Part shown: positions 1 through 6,981 of the stretch, one piece after another | Position numbering within the stretch: the stretch's first letter is position 1 | Layout: each line of letters opens with the position of its first letter | Assembly: GCA_046758465.1 (NCBI GenBank) | Contig: JBHIAG010000059.1 | Location: 1 to 13,328, forward strand | Origin: JBHIAG01 sp046758465 | GTDB lineage: Bacteria; Acidobacteriota; Terriglobia; Acidiferrales; 2-02-FULL-67-57 | Length of the DNA: 13,328 bases | Reading direction: 5' to 3' | Position numbers and translations under genes: made by a program | Notes under the pieces: model-generated | Databases searched by the model: none | The model's input: only the letters and a program-made list of their open reading frames with translations | What the model was told of the DNA's origin: nothing

Positions 1-88
1 GCGTACCGGCCACCGGGTGAGCCGCGGGGAGGGTCTGGTGCTGCTCGCCGGCTACGTCGGTTTCCTGGCGGCGTTGTTTTTGCGCTAG
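1..88 (+). CDS. C-terminal fragment of a probable Na+/Ca2+ antiporter (CaCA family)
   Basis: An open frame enters from the left edge (codons start at base 2) and ends at TAG 86-88, giving about 28 residues. The residues are a basic start (RTGHRVSRGEG) followed by one hydrophobic helix (LVLLAGYVGFLAALFLR) that runs to the stop. A final helix introduced by an R-x-S-R-x-E-G segment is how many bacterial calcium/sodium antiporters of the CaCA family end; that link is from memory of the family. The exchanger would sit in the inner membrane and swap Na+ for Ca2+. Only the tail is visible, so another polytopic transporter cannot be excluded. It points the same way as the efflux operon but is separated from it by 268 bases. 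Confidence 0.5.
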   Translation, partial: RTGHRVSRGEGLVLLAGYVGFLAALFLR

Positions 89-221
89 CCCACTCTGGAA
101 AGCCACTGCAGCCCGCTCTGGGCCGCCCGCCCCGCAGGCCCGGGGGCCACGGTTCCACCTGACCGCCCACCGAAAAGCTAGCCGCTGCGCCATGCCCTTG
201 TTCGGGGTGCCAGCTACGCGC

Positions 222-251
222 TTGCCCGGCCCCCCCTGTGGGCTTTAGAAT
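222..251 (+). promoter_or_regulatory. Candidate sigma-70-type promoter for the RND efflux operon
   Basis: TTGCCC (222-227) and TAGAAT (246-251) are separated by 18 bases, matching the TTGACA and TATAAT consensus at 4 of 6 and 5 of 6 positions. Transcription would begin near 258 and leave a leader of about 100 bases before the adaptor gene. The rest of the 89-356 gap is GC-rich. I see no regulator gene, operator palindrome or clear terminator in it. Confidence 0.3.
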
Positions 252-356
252 AGGATGGGCGGCCGCAAGGATGGCGAGGCGGAGGCTGCGTGCCTTCCAA
301 CCCTTAAGTCGTGGTGGTAGGACCCGTGGAGGAGAGGTTTCACGGATACAGAGGAA

Positions 357-1490
357 ATGGGTCGACGAATAACGCAACCTGCCGCTACGCCTCCCGACTG
401 GCCTCCGCCAGCTAAACTCTGGCTCTCGACAGCCGTGCTTTTCTGCCTGGCAGCGGCTGGGGGAGCCGCGCTGGCCGCCCAAAACCCACCGCCAGCCCAG
501 GTCCGCTACACCGAGGTGCGCGACTACAAACTCCGCCGCACCATCGCTCTGCCCGGCTCGGTCGAGGCCCGCACCTCCAGCGTGCTGGCGAGTGAAGTTG
601 CGGGTCTGGTGGTGGAGTTGCGGGCCCGGGAAGGCAAGCGGGTGACAAAAGGCCAGGTGCTGGCGCGCCTGCGCACCACGGCCCTGGAACTTGAACTCCA
701 GGGCGCTCAGGCTTCCCACAAGGAAGCCACGGCACGGCTCAAACGCGCCGAAAAAAACCTCGAACGCACGCGCGAACTCTATGAGTCCAAGATCTTCTCG
801 CAGGAGCAACTCGACGATCAGTTCTACGAATACAACGCCTGGCAGGGCCGCTGCGATCAACTGGAAGCTCAGATCGCCCGCATCCAGCACGACATCGAGC
901 GTGCCACCATCCGCGCCCCCTTCGCCGGGGTGGTTGTGCGCGAGCACACCGAGGTCGGCGAGTGGGTGGCCGAAGGCGGCCCGGTGGTGGAAATCCTGGG
1001 GCTCGCTGAGCTGGAAATCCGTGTCGAGGTCCCCGAGCGCTACTTTCGCAACCTCAGGGTCGGTGCCCGCGCCCGCGTGACCTTCGAAGCCCTGCCGGGG
1101 CGCGCAGTGTCGGGGCGCGTGCTCAGCGTCATTCCCCAGGCCGACGCCCACGCCCGCACCTTTCCTGTGAAAGTCCGCGTCCGCAACCCGCAGCGCCAGA
1201 TTGGTGTGGGGATGCTGGCGCAAGTCTCCTTCCCCGTGGGGGAGACCTACGCCGCCAGGCTCGTGCCCAAAGACGCCATCGTCACTCGCGGCGAGAGAAC
1301 GTTTATCTACCTGCTCAACGGGGACAGCACCGTGTCGGAACTGGCGGTGGAGACTGGTAGCGGCGTCGGCTCTTGGATTGAGGTCAAGGGCAAGGTTGAG
1401 CCCGGCCAGCACGTCATCACGCGCGGCAATGAACGCCTCTTCCCCGGCCAAGTAGTCCGCGGCCAGCCGCTCGCCTACGAGCTGCCATGA
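357..1490 (+). CDS. RND efflux periplasmic adaptor (membrane fusion protein)
   Basis: This 377-residue protein is the periplasmic adaptor linking an RND pump to an outer-membrane channel. A proline-rich N-terminus is followed by one hydrophobic anchor or signal segment at about 21-41. The first half of the lipoyl-like domain is at about 76-106 (VAGLVVELRAREGKRVTKGQ). A charged alpha-helical hairpin spans about 110-182, and the second lipoyl half is at about 183-215 (ATIRAPFAGVVVREHTEVGE). A beta-barrel follows at about 218-293 and a membrane-proximal domain to the end. Length and order are normal for the HlyD/AcrA-type family. The ATG at 357 is the only in-frame start after the stop at 318-320. 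GAGG lies too close to it to be a good ribosome site, while GGAGGAGAGG sits about 20 bases upstream, so initiation looks weak. The last bases overlap the permease start in ATGA, implying translational coupling. The substrate cannot be read from the sequence. Confidence 0.9.
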   Translation: MGRRITQPAATPPDWPPPAKLWLSTAVLFCLAAAGGAALAAQNPPPAQVRYTEVRDYKLRRTIALPGSVEARTSSVLASEVAGLVVELRAREGKRVTKGQVLARLRTTALELELQGAQASHKEATARLKRAEKNLERTRELYESKIFSQEQLDDQFYEYNAWQGRCDQLEAQIARIQHDIERATIRAPFAGVVVREHTEVGEWVAEGGPVVEILGLAELEIRVEVPERYFRNLRVGARARVTFEALPGRAVSGRVLSVIPQADAHARTFPVKVRVRNPQRQIGVGMLAQVSFPVGETYAARLVPKDAIVTRGERTFIYLLNGDSTVSELAVETGSGVGSWIEVKGKVEPGQHVITRGNERLFPGQVVRGQPLAYELP

Positions 1491-4400
1491 AAATCATCGA
1501 CGCTGCCATCCGCTACCCGGTCAGTACCGCCGTGGGCGTTATCCTGCTGGTGCTGTTCGGAAGCATCGCGCTCTTCCGCATCCCGGTGCAGCTCACCCCC
1601 ACCGTGGACGAGCCGCAAATCACGGTCCGCACCGTCTGGCCGGGCGCCAGCCCGCACGAGATTGAGCGCGAGATTGTCGAAGAGCAGGAAGAGCAATTGA
1701 AAAGTGTCGAAGGCCTGGTGAAGCTCGAAAGCCAGAGCTTCGAGAGCCGCGGCGAAGTGAAGCTGACTTTCCTGACCGGCACCGACCTTGACACCGCCCT
1801 GCTGAAAGTCGCCACCCGCCTGGAGCAGGTGCCGCGCTATCCCGACGACGCTGACAAGCCGGTCATCACCTCGGTCAATATCGAGGCCAGTGCCATCGCC
1901 TGGCTGGTGCTGGAACCCATCCCCGGCGGGCCCTTCCGGGGCCAGATTGAAACCCTCCACGACTTTGCCGACGACCTCATCAAGCCGCAACTGGAGCGCG
2001 TCTCGGGCGTGGCGATGGCCAACATCTATTGTGGCCGGGAGCGCGAGCTGCAGGTGATCGTCGATCCCGCGGCGTTGGCCGCCCGCCAGGTCACCCTGCG
2101 CCAGATGGCCGACGCCCTCGACCGCGAGAACCGCAACTTCAGCGGCGGCGACTTTGACGAGGGCAAGCGCCGCTACCTGGTGCGCACCGTCGGCGAGTAT
2201 GCCTCGCCGGAGGAAATCGCCAACGTCATCATCGCCCACCGCAACGCCGTCCCTATCTACGTGCGCGACGTCGGCCGCGTCGCGCTCGGCTACCGCAAAG
2301 CCGACGCCGTCTGCTGGCAGAAGGGGACGCGGGTACTGGTCTTGAACGTCCTGCGCGAGACCGGCTCCAACGTGCTGGAGGTGATGGCGGGCCTGCGCGC
2401 GGCGGTGGATGACCTCAACCACGATTTGCTGCACCCGCGCGGGCTCGACCTGCGCCTGGTCTACGAAGAGACCGAATACATCTACAGCGCCATCGGCCTG
2501 GTGCGCCAGAGCCTTTTGCTGGGCGGGACGCTCGCCATTCTCGTGCTGCTGCTCTTTCTCCGCAGCGGCGCCAGCACGCTGGTCATCGCCGTCGCCATCC
2601 CCATCAGCCTTATCGGCACCTTCCTGCTCATGGCCTTCTTCGAGCGCACGCTGAACGTCATCAGCCTGGCCGGCATGGCCTTTGCCGCCGGCATGGTGGT
2701 GGACAACTCTGTGGTCGTGCTGGAAAACATCTACCGCCACCGCCAGAGGGGCAAGCCACGCTTCCAGGCTGCCTACGACGGCGCGCGCGAAGTCTGGGGC
2801 GCAATCCTGGCCAGTACGCTGACCACGGTGGCCGTCTTTGTGCCGGTCGTTTTCATCGAGGAGGAGGCCGGGCAACTGTTTCGCGACATCGCCATTGCCA
2901 TCACTTGCGCGGTCGGCCTGAGCCTGATTGTCGCTATTACTGTCATCCCGAGCCTCGCCAACAAAATCCTGCGCGCCACCAAGGCTGAGGCCCACTACGC
3001 CGCCCACGGCTTCCACAACCTGTTCGGACTCGTGTCCGTCGCCCGGCGGCTGGGCCAGCGGGTGCCGCAAGCGGTCTACTGGATTTGCGGGACACTGCCC
3101 CGGCGCCTGGCCGTCATCGCCGTGCTCACCCTGACTCCCCTTCTGCTGGCCTACCTGCTGATGCCGAAGGCTGAATACCTGCCTACCGGCAACCAGAATA
3201 TGATCTTTGGCATTCTCCTGCCCCCGCCCGGCTACAACACCCAGGAGGTCGCCCGGCTGCGTGAAAGTATGGAGCCCGTGCTGGCCCCCCTGTGGAAACA
3301 CAAACCCGGTTCCCCCGAAGCGCAGACGCAGCCCGGCGGCGGGCTGGACGCCTTTTGGTACGTCGGCTGGGGCCGGCAGGTCTTTATGGGTCTCAGTGCC
3401 AATGACCCCGACCGTGCCCGGGAGCTGATCCCGGTGGTGCAGGAGGCCATCGGCCGCCTGCCCGGCACCTTCGGCGTCGTCAACCAGGCCAGCCTGTTTC
3501 AGCGCAGCGAGGTAGGCGGCCGCATCATTGATATTGAAATCACCGGGCCGGAGTTGGAGCGGCTCATCGCGCTGGGCGGGCAAATCTTCGGCCAAGTGCG
3601 GCAGAAGCTGGCCGGGGCGCAGGCACGCCCCATTCCTAGCCTCGACCTCGGCAACCCAGAAGTGCGCGTGCTCACCCACCGGCGGCGTGCCGCCGACGTT
3701 GCGATTTCCAACCGGGAACTGGGCTTTGCCGTCAACGCCCTGGTGGACGGCGCCAAGGTCAGCGACTACCAGCACGAGGGCCGGGAGATCGACCTGATGC
3801 TGCGCGGCAAGGATGAGTACGCGACCCGCACGCACGAACTGGAGATGATCCCCATCGCCACGCCTGACGGCCGCCTGGTGACACTGGGCTCGGTGGCGGA
3901 GTTGGATGTGGTGGCGGGGCCCGTGCAAATCAATCACGTCGAGCGGGAACGCGCGGTCACCATCCAGGTCACTCCAGCCGAGCAGATGCCGCTGGAGGCG
4001 GCCATGGACTCGATCAGCAACGACATCGTCCAGCCGCTGCGCGCCCGCGGCGAGTTGGGCGGGCTCTACCGCGCCACCCTGAGCGGCACGGCCGACAAGC
4101 TCACCCAAACCCGCCGCGCATTGCAGTGGAACTTCATCCTCGCCATCGTCATCAGCTACCTGCTGATGGCGGCGCTGTTTGAAAGCTTCCTGTACCCGTT
4201 TGTGATTCTGTTCAGCGTGCCCCTGGCGGCGCTGGGAGGCTTTCTGGGGCTGGCGACGATGAACGCGTTCCGCTATCAGGCGATGGACGTGCTGACGATG
4301 CTCGGCTTTGTCATCCTCGCCGGCATCGTGGTCAACAACGCCATCCTGGTTGTCCACCAGGCGCTCAACCACATGCGCCACGAAGGCCTGGCGCCGCGTG

Positions 4401-4678
4401 AGGCCATCCGCGAATCGGTCCGCATTCGCATCCGCCCCATCTTTATGACCGTCAGCACCACCGTCTGCGGCATGCTGCCGCTGGTGCTCTTTCCGGGCGC
4501 CGGCTCGGAACTCTACCGGGGGCTGGGCTCGGTGGTGCTGGGGGGATTGATCGTCTCGACCGTCTTCACGCTCTTCCTGGTGCCGGCGATGTTCAGCCTG
4601 GGGATGGATATCCGCGCCGCCCTCACCGCCCGCGTCCGCGCCTTGGTCGGCGCCCCCAGCGAAGCCTCCGACGACTAA
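1487..4678 (+). CDS. RND efflux transporter permease (AcrB/HAE-like)
   Basis: A 1063-residue inner-membrane proton-driven exporter with the usual duplicated RND plan. TM1 is at about 12-30 and a first periplasmic loop runs to about 335. A helix bundle (about 335-500) contains GMAFAAGMVVDNSVVVLENI. TM7 is at about 540-560, a second periplasmic loop follows, and the last bundle (about 880-1040) contains GIVVNNAILVVHQAL. The length matches the family. In the proton-relay helices the pair corresponding to AcrB Asp407-Asp408 is Asp406-Asn407, and the AcrB Lys940 position is Asn950. As far as I recall these substitutions are common in a large HAE-like clade, so they do not suggest inactivity. No methionine-pair pattern typical of heavy-metal pumps is obvious. 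The start overlaps the adaptor stop by 4 bases. No outer-membrane channel gene is present, so the pump probably uses one encoded elsewhere. A long reading frame on the opposite strand is a GC-rich shadow. Confidence 0.93.
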   Translation: MKIIDAAIRYPVSTAVGVILLVLFGSIALFRIPVQLTPTVDEPQITVRTVWPGASPHEIEREIVEEQEEQLKSVEGLVKLESQSFESRGEVKLTFLTGTDLDTALLKVATRLEQVPRYPDDADKPVITSVNIEASAIAWLVLEPIPGGPFRGQIETLHDFADDLIKPQLERVSGVAMANIYCGRERELQVIVDPAALAARQVTLRQMADALDRENRNFSGGDFDEGKRRYLVRTVGEYASPEEIANVIIAHRNAVPIYVRDVGRVALGYRKADAVCWQKGTRVLVLNVLRETGSNVLEVMAGLRAAVDDLNHDLLHPRGLDLRLVYEETEYIYSAIGLVRQSLLLGGTLAILVLLLFLRSGASTLVIAVAIPISLIGTFLLMAFFERTLNVISLAGMAFAAGMVVDNSVVVLENIYRHRQRGKPRFQAAYDGAREVWGAILASTLTTVAVFVPVVFIEEEAGQLFRDIAIAITCAVGLSLIVAITVIPSLANKILRATKAEAHYAAHGFHNLFGLVSVARRLGQRVPQAVYWICGTLPRRLAVIAVLTLTPLLLAYLLMPKAEYLPTGNQNMIFGILLPPPGYNTQEVARLRESMEPVLAPLWKHKPGSPEAQTQPGGGLDAFWYVGWGRQVFMGLSANDPDRARELIPVVQEAIGRLPGTFGVVNQASLFQRSEVGGRIIDIEITGPELERLIALGGQIFGQVRQKLAGAQARPIPSLDLGNPEVRVLTHRRRAADVAISNRELGFAVNALVDGAKVSDYQHEGREIDLMLRGKDEYATRTHELEMIPIATPDGRLVTLGSVAELDVVAGPVQINHVERERAVTIQVTPAEQMPLEAAMDSISNDIVQPLRARGELGGLYRATLSGTADKLTQTRRALQWNFILAIVISYLLMAALFESFLYPFVILFSVPLAALGGFLGLATMNAFRYQAMDVLTMLGFVILAGIVVNNAILVVHQALNHMRHEGLAPREAIRESVRIRIRPIFMTVSTTVCGMLPLVLFPGAGSELYRGLGSVVLGGLIVSTVFTLFLVPAMFSLGMDIRAALTARVRALVGAPSEASDD

Positions 4679-4718
4679 GCGGATCGACCTCCCGCTAGAC
4701 CCCAGCAGGCTCTAGCTG

Positions 4719-4843
4719 GGTGCTGAAAAATGTCATTCCGACGGCTGGCGTCGTGTGCCAGCCGGAGGAATCTGCTTTTCTTTCAACACAAGCAGATCCC
4801 TCGCTCCGCTCGGGATGACAGACCGAATGCCTTTTTCAGCATC
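4719..4843. repeat. Compound palindromic repeat element between convergent genes
   Basis: The outer arms are TGCTGAAAAA (4721-4730) and its exact complement TTTTTCAGCA (4832-4841). Inside them TGTCATTCC (4731-4739) pairs with GGGATGACA (4812-4820), allowing one G-T pair. Two nested hairpins follow: GGCTGGC (4743-4749) with GCCAGCC (4757-4763), and TCTGCTT (4771-4777) with AAGCAGA (4790-4796). The right side carries the CCCTCGCTCCGCTCGGG core of a dispersed bacterial repeat. It lies tail to tail between the permease and a minus-strand gene, so its folded RNA and terminal T or A runs could end transcription from both sides. It carries no credible protein; a short plus-strand frame across it is spurious. 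Repeat status beyond this window is inferred, but a related short copy lies at 10476-10501. Confidence 0.75.
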
Positions 4844-4846
4844 CTG

Positions 4847-5278
4847 CTACGGGTGCGGCAGGCCCGCGGGTGGCCGGTAGATGGCCGCCGCCACCACCCC
4901 CGCGATCATCATCTGCCCGTAGCCAAAGATGATCCACTTCACCGCCATACTCAGCCCTACCTGTAGCACCGCGTACAGGACGAGCGCCCCGGGGACAAAC
5001 AACAAGGTCGCTACCAGCAGCCCGAACCGTATGCCCTGCCCCAGCCAGTGCTTTTCGAACTCAACGCCCTTGGTGTAGATGTAGCAGAACACCAGCGCGA
5101 AGATGAGCTGGGCAAAGTAGACCAGGATCATCCGCTTCCACAATTCTTCCGGGGCTCGCCAGAGGGTTGAGCGTGCGTAGTCGGCCGCGAGCAGCACTTC
5201 ATGGATCACGTAGCCAACGGCCGTAGAGACTACGAAGACTGCAATCACCGCAAGCAAGTACTTCTTCCAGTCGAGCAT
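4847..5278 (-). CDS. Conserved hypothetical four-helix membrane protein
   Basis: A 143-residue protein with four hydrophobic segments at about 6-28, 50-68, 83-105 and 110-133. A YIYTKG turn follows helix 2 and an AGVVAAAIYRP end closes helix 4. The pattern resembles small uncharacterised membrane proteins I recall from Acidobacteriota and Bacteroidota, with a first helix followed by an HEVLL segment. I cannot assign a function or a domain number. Translation support is strong: AAGGAGG (complement of 5283-5289) lies 4 bases before the ATG. The gene converges on the permease, with the palindromic element just past its stop, and diverges from xerC across 120 bases. In that gap I find no convincing promoter for either gene. 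Confidence 0.8.
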   Translation of the reverse strand: MLDWKKYLLAVIAVFVVSTAVGYVIHEVLLAADYARSTLWRAPEELWKRMILVYFAQLIFALVFCYIYTKGVEFEKHWLGQGIRFGLLVATLLFVPGALVLYAVLQVGLSMAVKWIIFGYGQMMIAGVVAAAIYRPPAGLPHP

Positions 5279-5398
5279 CGTGCCTCCTTGCCTCGGCCCG
5301 TCCAGGCTGTTTGAAAACTGTTGGCGCCTATTCTACCCGTCCACTGCACAAATTCCTATTGACGCGTGGCGAGGGGGGGTTGAGGATGGAAGCAGACG

Positions 5399-6328
5399 AT
5401 GCGCGCGGCCATCGAGAGCTTCCTGAAACACCTGCGCTATGAGCGCAACGCCAGCCCCCACACCTTGCACAACTACGCCAGCGACCTCCGCCAGTTCGCC
5501 GCCTACTTCGCCCACACCCACACGCCCCTGAAAGAAATCGGGCGCGAGGAAATCCGCGAATACCTGGGTGCCCTCTACGACCGGAAACTCGACAAGGTCT
5601 CCATTGCGCGCAAGCTCGCCACCCTCCGCTCCTTCTTCAAGTTCTGCGTGCGCGACCGCTGGCTCAAGGAAAACCCTGCCCGGCTGGTGCGCACCCCCAA
5701 GTTCGCCCGGCGCCTCCCCAGCGTCCCCACCGCCGAGCAGATCAATCGCTTCCTCGATGCTCTGGCGGAACCCCCGGCGGGGAAAACCCAGGGAGGGAAA
5801 CGCGCTGCCCGCGCGCGGCGGATGCTGCGGCGCGACTGCACCCTGCTGGAACTGCTCTATGCCTCCGGCCTGCGCGCCAGCGAACTCGTTGGCCTCGACC
5901 TGACCGACGTGGACTTGAAGGAGCAGGTGGTGCGGGTGCGCGGCAAGGGGCGGCGGGAGCGCCAGGTGCCATTCGGTTCCAAGGCGCGGGCGGCGCTGGA
6001 GCGCTACCTCGCCGTGCGCGCCGCGCTGGTCACGGGCGGCCAGGCGGCGGGCGCGGCGCTGTTCATCAACCCCCGGGGCCGCCGGTTGACCTCGCGCTGG
6101 CTAGGGAAAATCGTCGAGAAGTACGCGCGCCGCTTCGAGCCCAACTGGGACCTGCACCCGCACGCGCTCCGCCACGCCTTCGCCACCCACCTGCTGAACG
6201 AGGGCGCCGACCTGCGCGCCATCCAAGAATTGCTCGGCCACCGCTCGCTCTCCACCACCCAGAGGTACACTACGGTGTCCATCAGGCAACTGATGGAGGT
6301 CTACGACAAGGCCCATCCAAGAGCCTAG
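5399..6328 (+). CDS. xerC: Tyrosine recombinase XerC
   Basis: A 309-residue site-specific recombinase that, with XerD, resolves chromosome dimers at dif. The N-terminal SAM-like core-binding domain (about 1-90) has the FLKHLRYERNASPHTLHNY signature. The catalytic domain follows with Arg159 (ASGLRASEL), Lys183 (VRGKGRRERQVP), His255 and Arg258 (HPHALRHAF), His281 (LLGHRSLSTTQ) and the nucleophile Tyr290 (QRYTTV). All expected residues are present, so the enzyme looks active. A basic linker at about 125-142 is slightly long. The start is fixed because an in-frame TGA at 5381-5383 excludes anything upstream; the ribosome site is only a loose GAGG about 13 bases away. The last 16 codons recur twice downstream as remnants (6372-6416 and 6924-6971). 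In many bacteria hslV and hslU follow xerC; here low-GC membrane genes do instead. XerD-like naming is possible, but XerC fits the overall sequence better. Confidence 0.92.
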   Translation: MRAAIESFLKHLRYERNASPHTLHNYASDLRQFAAYFAHTHTPLKEIGREEIREYLGALYDRKLDKVSIARKLATLRSFFKFCVRDRWLKENPARLVRTPKFARRLPSVPTAEQINRFLDALAEPPAGKTQGGKRAARARRMLRRDCTLLELLYASGLRASELVGLDLTDVDLKEQVVRVRGKGRRERQVPFGSKARAALERYLAVRAALVTGGQAAGAALFINPRGRRLTSRWLGKIVEKYARRFEPNWDLHPHALRHAFATHLLNEGADLRAIQELLGHRSLSTTQRYTTVSIRQLMEVYDKAHPRA

Positions 6329-6332
6329 GCCT

Positions 6333-6354
6333 CCCGGTGGCAGGTGCCACCGGG
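6333..6354. repeat. Perfect GC-rich hairpin just after xerC
   Basis: CCCGGTGGC (6333-6341) and GCCACCGGG (6346-6354) form a 9-base-pair stem with an AGGT loop, starting 5 bases after the xerC stop. There is no T run after it, so it is not a standard intrinsic terminator, though it could stall polymerase or protect the xerC mRNA 3' end. Its right arm shares GGTGCCACCG with the repeat near 13299-13308, suggesting one dispersed family. Confidence 0.6.
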
Positions 6355-6371
6355 CTCGGCGGGTTTGGTTT

Positions 6372-6416
6372 GGCAATTGAAGGGGGGTTTACGACAAAAC
6401 CCACCCACGAGGGTAA
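6372..6416 (+). pseudogene. Degraded copy of the xerC 3' end (remnant 1)
   Basis: Bases 6372-6416 align with the last 44 bases of xerC (6285-6328) with one extra G and about a dozen differences. Runs such as TTACGACAA, CCCACCCACGAG and a final TAA correspond to TCTACGACAA, CCCATCCAAGAG and TAG of xerC. The single-base insertion in the G run breaks the frame, so it encodes nothing. Its TAA (6414-6416) lies 10 bases before the ATG of the next membrane gene, the same spacing as in remnant 2. Identity is lower than for remnant 2. On its own the match would be marginal; the matching spacing makes it credible. Confidence 0.6.
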
Positions 6417-6426
6417 GAGCGGTACC

Positions 6427-6936
6427 ATGCGTGGGCGATCTGTGCAAGCAACGAAGCGAGTTCTACGAGTCTTGGGGGATGGTTGCCTCGCTGTGGTTCT
6501 CGTGCTGTCTCTCTGGCTCTTACTCTACTTGGCGCTTGAGTACCTATTGTTGGATTGGTTGCTGGAATTCGACAGCTTAGCTATAGCATACATTTTGGAA
6601 ATTATCTTCGGTCACAGCGGAATTAACGTCGGTATCATACTGATTGGTGCGCCACTTGGCTTCCCTTTTGTCGCCTACCTTTCTTACCGGGTCCCAAGTT
6701 TTTCTTGGAGGAGAGACTGGTGGGTGGTACTGCTCGCAGAGCACGCTTTTGGACTTGTGGGCTGGAGCGTGGGTGTTGCCCTCAATCTTATGTCCGCACG
6801 CCTGCCCATTCTTCTCGGCGATGGGATCGTCGGGGGGATGACTAGTATGGCTAGTTATGTTGCCGCCGCATGGTGTTTGCCGGTCGCTTGGTTTGCCTAC
6901 CGACGTCTTCGCTTGTCCGTTCGATCAAGCACCTGA
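6427..6936 (+). CDS. Small membrane protein, first of two paralogs after xerC
   Basis: I do not recognise the family. From ATG 6427 it is 169 residues, with hydrophobic segments at about 20-42, 67-86, 98-120 and 140-157. It has a conserved block APLGFPFVAYLSYR...WRRDWWVVLLAE (about 75-105) and ends LPVAWFAYRRLR. The frame stays open further upstream through a GTG at 6337, but 6427 aligns residue for residue with the start of the downstream paralog (MRGRSVQATKRVL against MKLQQKQRAKRIL), so I chose it. GAGGG at 6409-6413 is a distant ribosome site. Base composition is unlike xerC: 6541-6600 has 23 G or C of 60, while 6001-6060 has 51 of 60. The stop TGA (6934-6936) falls inside xerC remnant 2, so its last few codons come from the junction. 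Foreign origin is likely; function is unknown. Confidence 0.75.
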   Translation: MRGRSVQATKRVLRVLGDGCLAVVLVLSLWLLLYLALEYLLLDWLLEFDSLAIAYILEIIFGHSGINVGIILIGAPLGFPFVAYLSYRVPSFSWRRDWWVVLLAEHAFGLVGWSVGVALNLMSARLPILLGDGIVGGMTSMASYVAAAWCLPVAWFAYRRLRLSVRSST

Positions 6937-6971
6937 TGGAGGTGTATGACAAGGGCCATCCCCGGGCCTAA
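6924..6971 (+). pseudogene. Copy of the xerC 3' end (remnant 2)
   Basis: Read in the xerC frame, these 48 bases encode IKHLMEVYDKGHPRA and TAA, against IRQLMEVYDKAHPRA and TAG at the true xerC end (6281-6328). I count 9 base differences in 48, several of them at silent or stop-neutral positions. That pattern looks like a diverged xerC allele more than like random decay of a recent copy. No xerC sequence precedes it, because the upstream bases belong to the first membrane gene. The remnant supplies that gene's stop codon and ends 10 bases before the second membrane gene. Confidence 0.88.
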
Positions 6972-6981
6972 GCCGAAGGGA

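Noticed and set aside
1475..4381. A 968-codon open frame on the minus strand opposite the RND permease
   Set aside because: Its translation is rich in Gln, His, Asp, Gly and Ala with no recognisable domain, as expected for the antisense of GC-rich coding DNA, and the plus-strand permease is unmistakable.
4730..4966. A 78-codon plus-strand frame beginning in the palindromic repeat
   Set aside because: It runs through the repeat and then antisense to the four-helix membrane protein; the translation is the usual spurious product of such repeats.
5311..5398. TTGAAA and TTGACG on the plus strand, and TAGAAT on the minus strand, as promoters for xerC or the divergent membrane gene
   Set aside because: None has a partner hexamer at 16-18 bases, so no promoter could be supported in this gap.
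6337..6426. A GTG start at 6337 giving a 199-residue first membrane protein
   Set aside because: The extra 30 residues would be encoded by the hairpin and the xerC remnant and have no counterpart in the paralog, which aligns from the ATG at 6427.
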